From positions 248,001 to 312,000 of the forward strand of contig MU626260.1 in assembly GCA_025603075.1 (NCBI GenBank): a stretch of DNA of 64,000 bases, written 5' to 3'. Positions 49,977 to 60,599 of this stretch are shown piece by piece (position 1 is the first letter of the stretch; every line of letters begins with the position of its first letter). Under the pieces are notes generated by a model that was not told the origin of the DNA, did no database searches, and saw only the letters and a list, made by a program, of their open reading frames with translations. The DNA comes from Neoconidiobolus thromboides FSU 785. Its lineage: Eukaryota; Entomophthoromycota; Entomophthoromycetes; Entomophthorales; Neoconidiobolaceae. The position numbers and the translations under genes were made by a program.

Positions 49977-52121
49977 ATGGGTTCAAATCAACAACCACAA
50001 GGAAATAATAGCCAAGATAAGCCGAACAAAAAGAGTAGTAAAAACAAGAAAAATGACTTACCAGGTGTACAAAATTTAGGCCAATTTAGTACTTTCAATA
50101 CACAGTCAACAGGCCAACAGTTACCACAAAATCCTCCCAATCCACAAAATAATGTTCGCCCTGTTAACAATATATTGCCGAGAACGGCACTTGGTAGTGG
50201 TAATATGCCACCCGGAAGTTTGAAAAATATATACCAAAATATCCCTCAATATAATAATAATTACAACAAATACCCTTTGATTAATCAGCATATAACCTCA
50301 AGCTATGATTTAAATAATTTAAATATTCTTTCTGCAGTCGCGAAAATTTTACCTCAATATAATTCTGGCAATAGACCTCTTTCAATAAGAGGTGGTAGTT
50401 ATACAAATGTCCCAATAATGCCTAATCCAAATTCTTATGTCCCCATTCAGCCCAGTAGATCCAACTCTGCTATCGCTTCCCCGTCACCAAAGCCTACCAA
50501 AGCTAAATCTAAAGTAAACAATAGACAGGCCAATAGCCCAAGTAATGAGACTAGGATTAATTAATTGATTAATTTATTAATACATTATTAGGTCAAAAAA
50601 ATATACCCAAAGCTCAAGCTAAAGCAGCTAATGAAAATTTAACATTTAAGAAATTTTTAGATGATTTACATATAGATGTCAGTCACAAACTTAAAGACTT
50701 GATAAATCGTTTATTAAAAAAAGAGATTGAAACAGATGAATATAGTAGAGAAGCTAGGGATCTTCTTGGTGACAAGTATCCTATTTTGACTCAATTGATG
50801 AAAAATACTTCGGCTCAGTCTAATTCAGCAAAATCTGAGCCTGTACAATGTTCTAGTACTTCTTTAAATAACCAAGAACAACAGGGAAATAATCCGAACT
50901 TCAGGCAACATTTTTATTATTATGTAATTTTTCTTAAACTAACGCGTTTAATCTTATAGGCCATTAACTACTACCCAAATTAGTAAACCAAGCAGTGCTT
51001 ACAAACCTCAACCACAGACTCAACAGACCCCATCATCAAATAATCTCAATTCAGTTAACAAAAGGTAATTGCACGATTTTTATAAAACAACTTTTAAGTT
51101 TTAAATTTTATCATATAAACAATAGTACAGGCATTGATTATAAATCATTAACAGACGTTATGGGATCTACTGGAGTGAATGTAAAAGAAGAAGCAAATAT
51201 TATAAAAAAGTCTGCATTAAGTGCTACACCCTATGGGGATACTAGGGTTGATCCTAAAGCACAACAGCATACTGCTACGCCTCCCTTGCTTCCGTTTATT
51301 GATAAAGATATACTTGCTCAAAAAATGAATAGGATTGGTAATTATTTTGCACTAAAATTGGTGATTTATTAAAATTATTTATAGCAAATCAAAATGGGCT
51401 AAATCAAATTGACAGAAAAGTATATGATTTAATTTCATTAGCTGCAGAAGAAAGAGTTAGGTCAGTAATTGAGAGAATGATAAGTGCTAGTAAGCATCGA
51501 GTTAAAAATCATCAAAATTTCCCTCAACCTGAGGTGAACCCAAATGGAAGGCCAGAATACAAAATACAAGTTAATTTGGATAGTAAAAGACATATAACCG
51601 TTTTAGAGCGTATTGATAGAGAAGAAGAAAGATTGATGAGACAAAGAATTGAACAAGGGATTGAGTTAGAAGATGATCCAAAAAGTAAAAGAAGTAAAAC
51701 AAAGAAAGATAATTCAGCTACCAATCCAAAAAATTTATCAGAAGATAATCGAAAGTTACTAGCTAATCAAACAGCAGCTTTTGTTACAGGTTCTGTACCT
51801 AAATCTTGGATGACGTCAACCCCTATCTCTTCATCACCAAGGTTAAATTCTCCTTTAGTTAAAAATAATTATAAACCTACAGTTTCATCGAACCTTGTGC
51901 CAAAGCAAACAGCGACCCATGGTTCTAGTCCTTTAGGTAACAAACCTTATTCAACTCTATCTACTCCCTCTACGCCTCGCTATAACTCTTCTTTTGGAAA
52001 AAATGCTCCCCGTGTCCTTACTATTCAAGATGCTTTATTTGTCTTAGAATCTGATCAATTGACTGCACCAGCTTCCAATTCTAAAAAGCTTATTATCAGC
52101 AAATACTCAAACTTGAATTAA
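49977..52121 (+). CDS. TAF4: TFIID subunit TAF4, paralogue A
   Basis: TAF4 pairs with TAF12 through a histone fold in TFIID. Exons 49977-50541, 50592-50904, 50960-51064, 51126-51337 and 51385-52121 sum to 1932 nt, 643 residues. The N-terminus is Gln/Asn/Pro-rich and disordered. A TAFH-like segment follows (LTFKKFLDDLHIDVSHKLKD ... LLGDKYPILTQLM). The conserved C-terminal domain reads DYKSLTDVMGSTGVNVKEEA, then VYDLISLAAEERVRSVIERM, GSVPKSWMT and TIQDALFVLESDQ, diagnostic for TAF4. The second intron only joins in frame if it is GC-AG (AG|GCAACA at 50905). Its stop is 146 bp from that of a second TAF4 gene on the opposite strand. Confidence 0.88.
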
Positions 52122-52267
52122 ATTAAAATTTCAAACTGTAATAAAATATTCAATATATAATATTAATTCTTTAATATAAGTTTTATTAATAAATAGAAAC
52201 ATTAAGCTAAAGGCCACAATAATTAAAAGCTAATTATCATATTAAAGTTAACCTGTAATTTCTGGGA

Positions 52268-54454
52268 TTAATCCAAGTTAGCTCGGAACCTTTCTACAAC
52301 TTTTGATTTAATGGCTCCTTTTTTTGAAAAATCGGTTTCAAGCACAGTAATGGCGTCAATAATAGAAATTACATTTTGCTTAGAATTTTCAATAGATTCT
52401 GTTGCGCCTGTTATATCTCCATTTTGAGGAGTAATACTTAAATCCTCATTTTTTAAAAAAGTAGTACTTGTTAATGCAGGCTTTCTTCCACACATCCATA
52501 CTTTCTCAGTCTTATCGAAAGAGTAAGTAGTAACTTTATTGACAATCTTTCTCTCACAACTGTCTTCGTTATTTAATTTAATTCCTTTCAAATTATGATC
52601 TTCACTATTTTCCAAGCTTTCAAAATGTCTCTTTAGCCTTTTTTCATCTCTTATCTCTTCATTTTGTAATATAATTAAATCCTCCTTTGGATTGTTGGTT
52701 ACCTTTATTCTAAACATTGGTCTACCGTCTTTATAAGGAGGTGGAGGTAAGTTTTGAGTTTGACTACGATGTTGAGATACTGAAATCATTTTTCTTACTA
52801 AATCTTCCAACCTTTGCTGTGTAGCTAATGATATTAATTCATAAATTTGAGGATCAATTTTAGTTAGACCATATTGCTTCACTAAAATATAAAATAAATT
52901 TTAAATAAAGGTGAGTATAAAAATAATTACTGATTGGAAGTATTTTTGCTTTTAAAGCATTATTATCTACTAATAATTTCGGAGCTGTATAGCTACTTTT
53001 AGTCCCATAACTCGTTTGTGTTTGATATAAATAGGAACTTGTTAAATGTGAATTTGTTGATTTTAGTATGTTTTCACTTTCTTCACGAAGATCAACACCA
53101 GCAGATCCCATGACGTCAGTCAAAGAATCATAATCAAATCTACGATCGTTGCTAATTTAAAGCGTTAGTGATATTAGTTTTACTTCAAAAACTGGCTTAC
53201 TTTGCACTTTGATTGATAGCAGGTTTTGGGTGAACAGGCTGAATAGTTTGAACAGGTTTATTTGGGTTTGAAGAAGGTGCAATTTTAGGCGGTATATTTG
53301 AGGAATAAACAGCTAAAGGACTTGGTTTTGCTGGTGTATAAGAATGTTTAACGCGACTATTAAAATTAATATTAGTTGGATAAGGGATCTTATTTGGAGC
53401 AATCTGTGTATTTTCGGGTTTGTAAGGTCTAAAATAAACAATAAATACAAAGTTAAAGAATTGGTTTCTTCTTACTTCTTATTAGAATTGTTTACAGCCT
53501 GACTTTTATTATTAGAAGGTTTACTAGTGCTTTGAATCGGATGGTTGTTGGAAGGTTGTGGTTCACTTTGTGCTTGATTTGGCCTTTTTAGTTGTCCAGG
53601 TATGAGTCTTGCAAATAATGGAAATTTGTCTTTTAATACCTCTCGTGCTTTATCAACAAAAGTTTCAAAAACGATTATCTGCTTGCTGAATTTAGCTATT
53701 AAGTCATTAATAGCTATCATCGTCTCAAAAGGCAAAGCCGACATAAAATTTTGAATTTCACTTGGTTTGGCTTAAAATATTTTAGATAAATTTCTTGATT
53801 TAAATAAAGTTTACCTGTAGTACTTGTAGTACTTTGTGGAGCTGGCTTGTTGTTCTTCTTTTCGCTTTGTATGTTATTAGTTTGAGCATTGGGCCTGGGT
53901 TGAGGCTTAAAATCGTTGTTTGGCCTAGAATTGTAATTTACAAAATTATTCGCCCTTGGCAGTATATTTTGAATTGGGGGCGTAAATTGATTCATTTGCT
54001 GATTAGCTAATGGATTTATGCCATATCCTGAGTTCATAATTTGGTTTGCATAATATGGATTTATGTTATTGTAGCTATGTAAATTATTCATGTTTTGCAT
54101 CATCAGGTTTTGGTTCATATTTTGGTTCATACTTTGATAAGGATTAAAAATTATGTGTGATTGTTGCTGTTCTTGATTTGGAGCTTGGGACTTATCGCTC
54201 ACATTATTATGGGTGCTAGGTGGATTGTTATCCAAATTGTTACCTACATTGGACTCTGGATTCGCTGAATTATAAGCATTTTGATTTCCTGCTTTTACTA
54301 CTGGATTATTAGTTTCCCCACTCATAAATAATTCCAACTCTTCAGGTATATTATTTAAGTCAAACATATTTTTGTCGAAGTCATTTTCTATTTGGTCAGC
54401 TGAAGGATTATTGCTTTGCTTTTCTTGTGACCTTTGTTTGTTAGTATTGTCCAT
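52268..54454 (-). CDS. TAF4: TFIID subunit TAF4, paralogue B
   Basis: Second complete TAF4-like gene, tail to tail with paralogue A. Starts at 54454 (MDNTNKQRSQEKQSNNPSAD), exon 1 ending at 53815. A Gln/Asn/Met-rich N-terminus leads to a clear TAFH-like domain (PSEIQNFMSALPFETMIAIN ... FVDKAREVLKDKFPLFARLI). The C-terminal domain has DYDSLTDVMGSAGVDLREES, APKLLVDNNALKAKILPI, IYELISLATQQRLEDLVRKM, KVWMCGRKPALTSTTF and IIDAITVLETDFSKKGAIKS. Its TAFH segment looks better kept than in A, while GSVPKSWM of A corresponds to a shorter KVWMCG here. The two proteins have diverged widely outside the core, so this is not a recent copy. All reading frames are intact. Confidence 0.87.
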
Positions 54455-55689
54455 TTTATTGAATTTTATAGAAGACTGAAGAGTAATTTTACTTTTTACT
54501 TATTCTATCTCACTAGCCAATTTAAAATGACAAGCTATTGACCAATAGGAAACGAATGATGAAAATCAAATTACAAGTACATGTATGACAATAATAGCAA
54601 TTTTATTAAAAGTAGAAGTATTCTAGTTTAAGTAGAATAATATCGTGAAAATGTATCAGGCATTATTAGAATGAGTCCAATAGCATAATTTGTGCGTGTT
54701 TTATATTTGATATATATTAGTATTTTGAGGGCTAACCAAGTTAAAACAAATATTAATATACATATGTAGTTTTATACAGTACAGATAGTTTAAGTGACAT
54801 CAGTGATTATATTGGGCCTTATATCGATACAGTAATAATTATATTTAACCTTATAAAAAGGATGGAAGTAGCTAAGTTGGTTAGGACCGAGCCAATATGT
54901 GTAGATAAAATAACGTTTGTAGTTACAGTTGGTCTAATATAGACGATAACTCAAACTATAGTACTAAGTTAAATTAAATTATAGGAAATCAAGCTAAACA
55001 TCTAAAAGCAGCAAACTTTATTAATAAAAGATAATTATCATTAAATAAAACTATAAATGATAAAAAACAGTTAGATTAAGAAAACTAGTTAAAAAGCCTG
55101 CAGGTACTTCATTATCGAAGCCACATCCTAATAGAGTTTATATTAGAAGGCAAACTTCTACCATTCGTGGTGCTTATATTTGGAAGGTTGAAAGAATAAT
55201 TCAAATACAAATTGAATCATATAATTTAGCTAATAATCAGGCTTAAAGCACCAACGAAGCCGCTTGTGTCAAAAAAATCTATGAATAATTCTGATAAGTA
55301 GTGTAAAGTAAAGTATATTTTAAATTTACATTAGTATTTGTTTATGTACATTAAGTCGTAAAAGGGAATTAAATACTTAACCGTGTTTGTTATTATGAAC
55401 CATTTAGACATGTTTGTACTACAGGAAATTCACATTCTTTGATTCTTTATTCCTTAATAATTGCTTAAAGGTGTGCCTTCAAAATTGAAAGCTAATCGGA
55501 ATAGGAGCAAAGTAACTTTGAAGTAAGGTTCAAGTGTTGGCTAAACCAAAAAATAGTAGTTACAAAGTATAGAATACTTTATTAACTCATTTTATGGAAT
55601 CTGTTTGAGTCGATTTTCGAAAAAATAATAAAAAGAAAGCAAAATCAAATAAGCTAATAATTATTAAACACTTGTATCAAAACAAAAGC
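54455..55689. other. spacer with degenerate coding-like fragments
   Basis: Upstream side of TAF4-B. A plus-strand frame near 55096-55245 reads KPAGTSLSKPHPNRVYIRRQ and continues about 50 codons to a stop without an ATG; KAPTKPLVSKKSMNNSDK follows near 55246-55302. These may be the N-terminal remains of the decayed TAF4 copy downstream, but similarity is too weak to assert. Confidence 0.35.
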
Positions 55690-56530
55690 AAATTATGGAA
55701 TCAGAAGTAGTTACGTACTACCAATCAATTATGAAAATCATATTGTATATATTGTGGCAATCAATTGGGGTGCAAGTATATATACCATCAGGAATTTGTG
55801 GGGCTTATAGCAACAATATAGTATTAGTAAATTATTTAGCTTATAGTTGGTATTTAGTATTGTTAAGTTGCGGGGAGAATATTTGCTTTCCAGCACCAAA
55901 GTTATTGACAGATAGGAATGCTTCAGAAGCAAAGATGCTTGCAATCTTCATGTGATTATTTAACTGCTATTGCTTGAACTGAAAATCACTCTTTAAATGA
56001 ACAAAATGATTTAATAAGCTTGATCCTCAGTTCATGGTTTACTATCGCTAATTACACAGTGAAAGTTGTAATCCTTGGTTGGAAATATAGTGTCACTGCC
56101 TTAGTATCATAGTTAAACCGGAAATTTATCTCATCCTGCTTATGAAAAAGAAAAAAGTAAAGAGGCGTGTTGAATATATAAAAAGTAACATCGATCTTAA
56201 CTCTAAGAAAATTAAGTTAAAAGGTGATGGCAACGATGAATGGATCACTTTTAATGAATTGGCTGCTTTTTATAAAAACAAAATGTTTGAATATTTGAAA
56301 GAAGGGTTATGTAATTAACTGACCCTTTTTTAAAAGGAGGATCTAGGATAAAAACGATACTACTCAAAATGAAGCTGGATCAACTATAGCAGAAGTTAGT
56401 ACCTGTTGGATCCAATATGGTTTCAATCAATGTTGCATTAACTGTCTTTGAATCAGATTATTTAAAAAACTTACCAAATACAATATAGTGCTAAGAGCTA
56501 AAACCACTTTTAATTAAGGTTTCTAAGCCA
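55690..56530 (+). pseudogene. decayed third TAF4 copy
   Basis: Several fragments in order but different frames match TAF4-B: FPAPKLLTDRNASEAKMLAI near 55880-55945 (compare APKLLVDNNALKAKILPI), LNEQNDLISL near 55999-56028, KRRVEYIKSNIDLNSKKIKL near 56160-56220, NDTTQNEAGSTI near 56355, and MVSINVALTVFESDYLKN near 56420-56470 (compare NVISIIDAITVLETDFSKK). Stops and frameshifts separate them, for example the TGA after IFM near 55953 and a shift before MVSIN. It is divergent from TAF4-B, whose start is 1.2 kb to the left. Confidence 0.75.
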
Positions 56531-56707
56531 TGATCTTATCATTTTTTATTGGATGTTTACTAAACGCCATGTTAATTATATTTCATTTAGCCTTGTTAAT
56601 TGATTTGCTTTTATTATGATTTAGTACCAAATATCAAAATATCAAAATTAAAAAATGCTTTTCAAAATTACTATTCTAAATATTATCCTATAATTTGTCT
56701 CAAATGT

Positions 56708-56899
56708 TTATTGATACCACCTTTTCTGGAGTTGACTTACATAAGCGTTAATATATCTGTCTTTTTCAAACTGCAGTTCTTCTAAATATTTTAATTTCTC
56801 AATTTCTAATTCATTCTTGAAGTTATCTTTAATTCGTTGTTCGTGGTCTTCATTGACCTTTTCTTTCCTAGGTAAAAAACTAGTTATCGTTTTGAACAT
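56708..56899 (-). CDS. small charged coiled-coil protein, unrecognised
   Basis: 63 residues, starting MFKTITSFLPRKEKVNEDHE, followed by a heptad-rich helix (LEIEKLKYLEELQFEKDRYI). A consensus donor GTAAGT follows INAY (56747), so the real 3' end may be spliced to an alternative short tail; two acceptors downstream give stops within 3 or 16 codons. The size and a helical, charged body suggest a small complex subunit or assembly factor, but I cannot name one. It is the left-most of a run of small minus-strand genes. Confidence 0.45.
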   Translation of the reverse strand: MFKTITSFLPRKEKVNEDHEQRIKDNFKNELEIEKLKYLEELQFEKDRYINAYVSQLQKRWYQ

Positions 56900-57063
56900 G
56901 GAGTAATTTTCACTTTTATTGTTAGGGGTTATATTCTACATCATTAATTTTAATTTGATAATCTCACATTATAGTACAATTACCTTTAATAACGATATCT
57001 TTAGTTCAAGTTCTTTGAATTTTGAAGTACTTGTTTCAACTATTTATAATGATTATTTTATAA

Positions 57064-57392
57064 TTAAGCAAAACATTCATATTTACTTGTTTCTGATAAT
57101 TCATTTAACTGCTCTTTCCAGTTTTCATTAACGTTGAGATTACTAACTCTATTTATATCTTCAATTTGTAAACTGGGTATTGAGTTTAGAATGTCGGTCA
57201 AATTTTCACTCTAATATATTTAGTCAATTTATGAATAACGAATAATTTTACCTGCAATATATCCGTACTGTTCTCAATGTACATATTTTTTTGTTTATCA
57301 GTATCACCACTTAAGTTTGTTACTATTTCGTTGATATCATCTATTATGTCACGCGTTTCTCTTTCTTTTTTTAAAAATGTAAAGTTATTCAT
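57064..57392 (-). CDS. small 95-residue helical protein, unrecognised
   Basis: Two exons (57392-57252, 57210-57064) sum to 288 nt. Begins MNNFTFLKKERETRDIIDDI, then NEIVTNLSGDTDKQKNMYIE and, across the intron, SENLTDILNSIPSLQIEDIN and NENWKEQLNEL, ending SKYECFA-stop. Acidic and predicted helical by eye, with no Cys motif or membrane segment. The size suits kinetochore, BLOC/BORC or Mediator small subunits, but no family signature is convincing. The intron has a good donor GTAAAA, a CTAAAT branch-like site and TTAG end. Confidence 0.55.
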
Positions 57393-57661
57393 TTTAAAAA
57401 AGATATTAAAGGTTCATTATCTGTAAGTTCTAAAGTGATATTTTATTTTTAACCAATAGAAATTATACCAAATTGCCAAAATATCTGATATAAAATTGTA
57501 TACATGAGATGGTTTTCTCAAGAATGAATGATGGTTTCTTGAAAAGATCACTAAAAATCACTTTAACAATTATGATTTATCAGCTTCATATATGTTTTAT
57601 TAAAAATATAAAATTAATGTAGCTAGTTTTAAAATGCTATTTTATTATTTTAAATATCGCT

Positions 57662-58456
57662 TCAACTTTGATAGTCAGGAAAGAAACAATGTAACGTTCT
57701 TATCCTTCTAGCAGCATAAGGATGGAAAACTTTAGAATTTTTGATACTGGGAATAATCCTTGCTTCTTCTCTTTTAAGATCCCTTTCTTTTCTTGCAAGT
57801 TCTTCTTTTCTAATATTATTATTTCTAATCCTTTCAAAGTCTTTTTTTGCTGCTTCTTTTGCTGCTTTATCTGGATACTCTTTCTTATCTTCTGGCTCTT
57901 CTACCCTTTTATAGGTGGCGTCTCCATCTTCAACAACAGGTACTTTTAGCTGATAACTATGCTTTAGTAGTAAACCTCTTTTCATTTTATAAGTTAATGT
58001 CAGTAGTCTTTCTACGTTTCTATTCTGAAATAAAAAATGAGATGAAAAACCAGATTTTAATCATAGCTTACCAAGCTCACAGCTCGACTATTTATTTGAA
58101 ATTTTTCTTTTTGAATTATATACCGGTTTTTGTTTTCGATCTAAAATGTTAATTAAATATCTAATCAAAACAATAATTCAAACCTCTGAGCAATTGATGA
58201 CATCTTCAATACAATTGGTGATACCTCTAAGGATTTCGTTTAGCTCCCAATTTAGTTCCTTCTTAATAGTAACTTTAAAGATGTCGGAAATATCCTTTTC
58301 TTTTTGAGTCAATATTTTTTTCCCACCACCATATTTTTTTGGGTTTATAACATAGTCTGTGGATATTCTTGAAAATTTTAGAGTCTCTAACACCTCTTGT
58401 AAGTGCTTCAAACTCTTTATTGGCTCTGGTTCAGCTTCATGTTTATTTGGGTCCAT
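57662..58456 (-). CDS. 234-residue charged protein, unrecognised
   Basis: Three exons (58456-58184, 58140-58072, 58024-57662) sum to 705 nt. N-terminus MDPNKHEAEPEPIKSLKHLQ, then LNWELNEILRGITNCIEDVI, NSRAVSLNRNVERLLTLTYK, a strongly basic and acidic helix (AAKEAAKKDFERIRNNNIRK, then ELARKERDLKREEARI) and a C-terminus FHPYAARRIRTLHCFFPDYQ before Ser-stop. The long charged helix could be a coiled coil. No enzyme motif or membrane segment is seen. It shares its upstream region with the PEX26-like gene that diverges to the right (173 bp between starts). Confidence 0.65.
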
Positions 58457-58629
58457 CTAAATTTGATAAAATGATTTTAATTAAAATTCAAGCTTTATTT
58501 TATGCAATTAATTTTGCAATGTTTAATTTGTTCGGTATCAGTAACCAGTCTATAACTTATCATGGCATTAAATTGTGAAATCTATATAATTTAGAAATAA
58601 AAATAAACATTTAGCTTTTATATTTAATA

Positions 58630-59583
58630 ATGGAGATCAATGATTTAGTACAGGAATATGACATTTTAAGTGAATTATTTTTATTAAAGGAATATGATTT
58701 GGTATGGCAAGGAAGTATATCGATGATAATGAAAATACTAGCTCTAAAATCTCCAATTGATGAACAGCAATGGCTACTACAAGAGTTCTATTCTCAACCT
58801 ATTCAGCAAGAGGTTAAAAACCATTTCCTACTATTCGGAAATTTATGGTCCTTATTGTTAAATATTATTACTAAGGTAGACTCTGAAGCTAAAGAGAAGG
58901 AATACGACTTAAAGATGGACTTATCAGACGACGCTATGTTCAAATTGAAGATATTAATATTAAACATGGACAAGACTATTTTGGATTTTATTAAACTATT
59001 TAATCTTACTTTTTATCCATCCCCATATTCTAAGCCTATGGATATCATGTTAGGAGTATCACTCGTTGCTATTCATAAGCACCAATATAAAGTGTTGTAT
59101 GACTTTATAATGGAATATAAACAAAACATACCCAAAGACTTGTTAATGGATGAAGAATATATAAAAAATTACACTTCAATTATGGATTTATTTTATTGTC
59201 ATTGTTTAATAGGATTAGGAAAACAAAAGCAGATCCCAGAGTTATTAGGTAAAGATGATATATTGACAATTAGCACAAAACAAGACATAATGCAGTGCAT
59301 TGAAGCAGCAAATCATCATTACGAAAATCAGAGTGTAGCTAGTTCAACTACCTTCGTTAATGAAGAAATAAAGCCCATTCCATCAGAAAAAGGCGAAGTC
59401 AAAGTAGTAAGAAATTGGCTGCATTATATTAAAAATATAAATAAAGCACATTATTCCTTGATAGCCTTTGTGATGTTTATAATTTTAGCGAAGAAATATG
59501 CATGGAACAATCCAGCGTTTAAAAGGGTCAAGGTTTGGATCATTAACCTCTTCCTATCCATTAAACCAGCGTTTTCAAATTAA
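58630..59583 (+). CDS. tail-anchored PEX26-like peroxisomal protein (tentative)
   Basis: Single exon, 317 residues, predominantly helical with one hydrophobic segment near the C-terminus (HYSLIAFVMFIILAKKYAW, about residues 273-291) followed by a 25-residue lumenal tail with basic residues. The layout and several segments resemble vertebrate PEX26, the peroxisomal docking protein for the PEX1-PEX6 ATPase: an early helix pair around LLKEYDLVWQGSISMIMKIL, STKQDIMQCIEAANHHYENQ, and the KRVKVWIINLFLSIKP end. TPR-like helices would fit the family. The match is by eye and short; a Get-pathway or unrelated tail-anchored protein remains possible. Confidence 0.5.
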   Translation: MEINDLVQEYDILSELFLLKEYDLVWQGSISMIMKILALKSPIDEQQWLLQEFYSQPIQQEVKNHFLLFGNLWSLLLNIITKVDSEAKEKEYDLKMDLSDDAMFKLKILILNMDKTILDFIKLFNLTFYPSPYSKPMDIMLGVSLVAIHKHQYKVLYDFIMEYKQNIPKDLLMDEEYIKNYTSIMDLFYCHCLIGLGKQKQIPELLGKDDILTISTKQDIMQCIEAANHHYENQSVASSTTFVNEEIKPIPSEKGEVKVVRNWLHYIKNINKAHYSLIAFVMFIILAKKYAWNNPAFKRVKVWIINLFLSIKPAFSN

Positions 59584-59651
59584 ATAAAAAAGTATGTCAT
59601 ATTTAGATTGTTATAAATCGACTTAAAAAAGTAATATATAAAACTAGTTTA

Positions 59652-60038
59652 TTAGTTTGTAGTAGAATTCTTTATTATTTCTTCCATATTTAATTGTTCA
59701 TTCAAATAATTCAACGTTTTTAATCTATTTTTAAAAATTAAAAGGTTTATAGTGTATTAATGTAATTAATTTACGATTTTAAGATATCATCATTACTAAA
59801 ATAAATTAATAATATAAAACCAATGAAATATGTATTTACTTTGTATGAACATCGGCATTGGTAGCTTTAATTCTTAACAATAAAGTTTTTGTTCTATTTA
59901 AATTACTTTCCAACTGAGCATGGTTTTTACACACTTTTAGAATTTCTTCTGATATATCCATATTATCTTTGATGAACTAAATTATTAGTAGCTATTTTCA
60001 TTTCTTATTACTCCTTTTACCTCTTTTTCTCTCTCCAT
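59652..60038 (-). CDS. 75-residue coiled-coil protein found by splicing
   Basis: No single long frame exists; three exons (60038-60021, 59976-59840, 59724-59652) join to 228 nt. The protein starts MEREKEFIKDNMDISEEILK and continues VCKNHAQLESNLNRTKTLLL, RIKATNADVHTKLKTLNYLN, ending MEEIIKNSTTN-stop. Both introns have standard donors (GTAAAA, GTAAAT); the first has TACTAATAA before its acceptor. The regular heptads suggest a small coiled-coil subunit, of the size of DASH or BORC/BLOC components, but no family is assigned. It is tail to tail with the PEX26-like gene, 68 bp away. Confidence 0.65.
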
Positions 60039-60599
60039 TTGATTAAACTTTAAAAATTTATGATTGTAGTTTTTATGATTTTTATATAGCACGTGTTATC
60101 AAGTTTTATAATTCCTCTTTTGGGCAAATCCATAACAACAAGGGTGTAAAATAATACCAATAACCACTCCATTTTCTGCCTTTAATAAAACAAACTTTAT
60201 CATGCAAACAATAACTTAATTTTCTACTAAAGATGAAAGGAGCTTTGTAATTGTCTAATAGGTTCATTTAAATTTGACAACCCATCTGAAAAAATCAAAA
60301 TCAGTGTGTGCTGAAGTGTGGCTGATAAATCCTCAACTGCTGGCTAGCTTTTACTCGAGTATGAAAGGGGGCGCTACTGACTTTAATGTCGGTAATAACG
60401 AAGGTAGGATTAATGCACATAAATAGCAGTAAAAAGGTTAATGAAAAGATTATCAGGAAGCTTGGAGAACTTCACAAATAATTTCAAAGTAATAAAAGTT
60501 TGATTGTTTAATGACATGTACGTCAATACAAATTTACTAAAAGTTATTTTTATCTTTTGAGTAAACTTTGATAACATAGAAAACAAAAAGGAAAGAGTG
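60039..60599. other. intergenic, no gene seen
   Basis: AT-rich with scattered stops. Nothing recognised. Confidence 0.45.

Noticed and set aside
55695-55955. 86-codon ORF as a real gene
   Set aside because: Only its last third matches TAF4, and it ends in a stop within a conserved segment, so it is part of the pseudogene.
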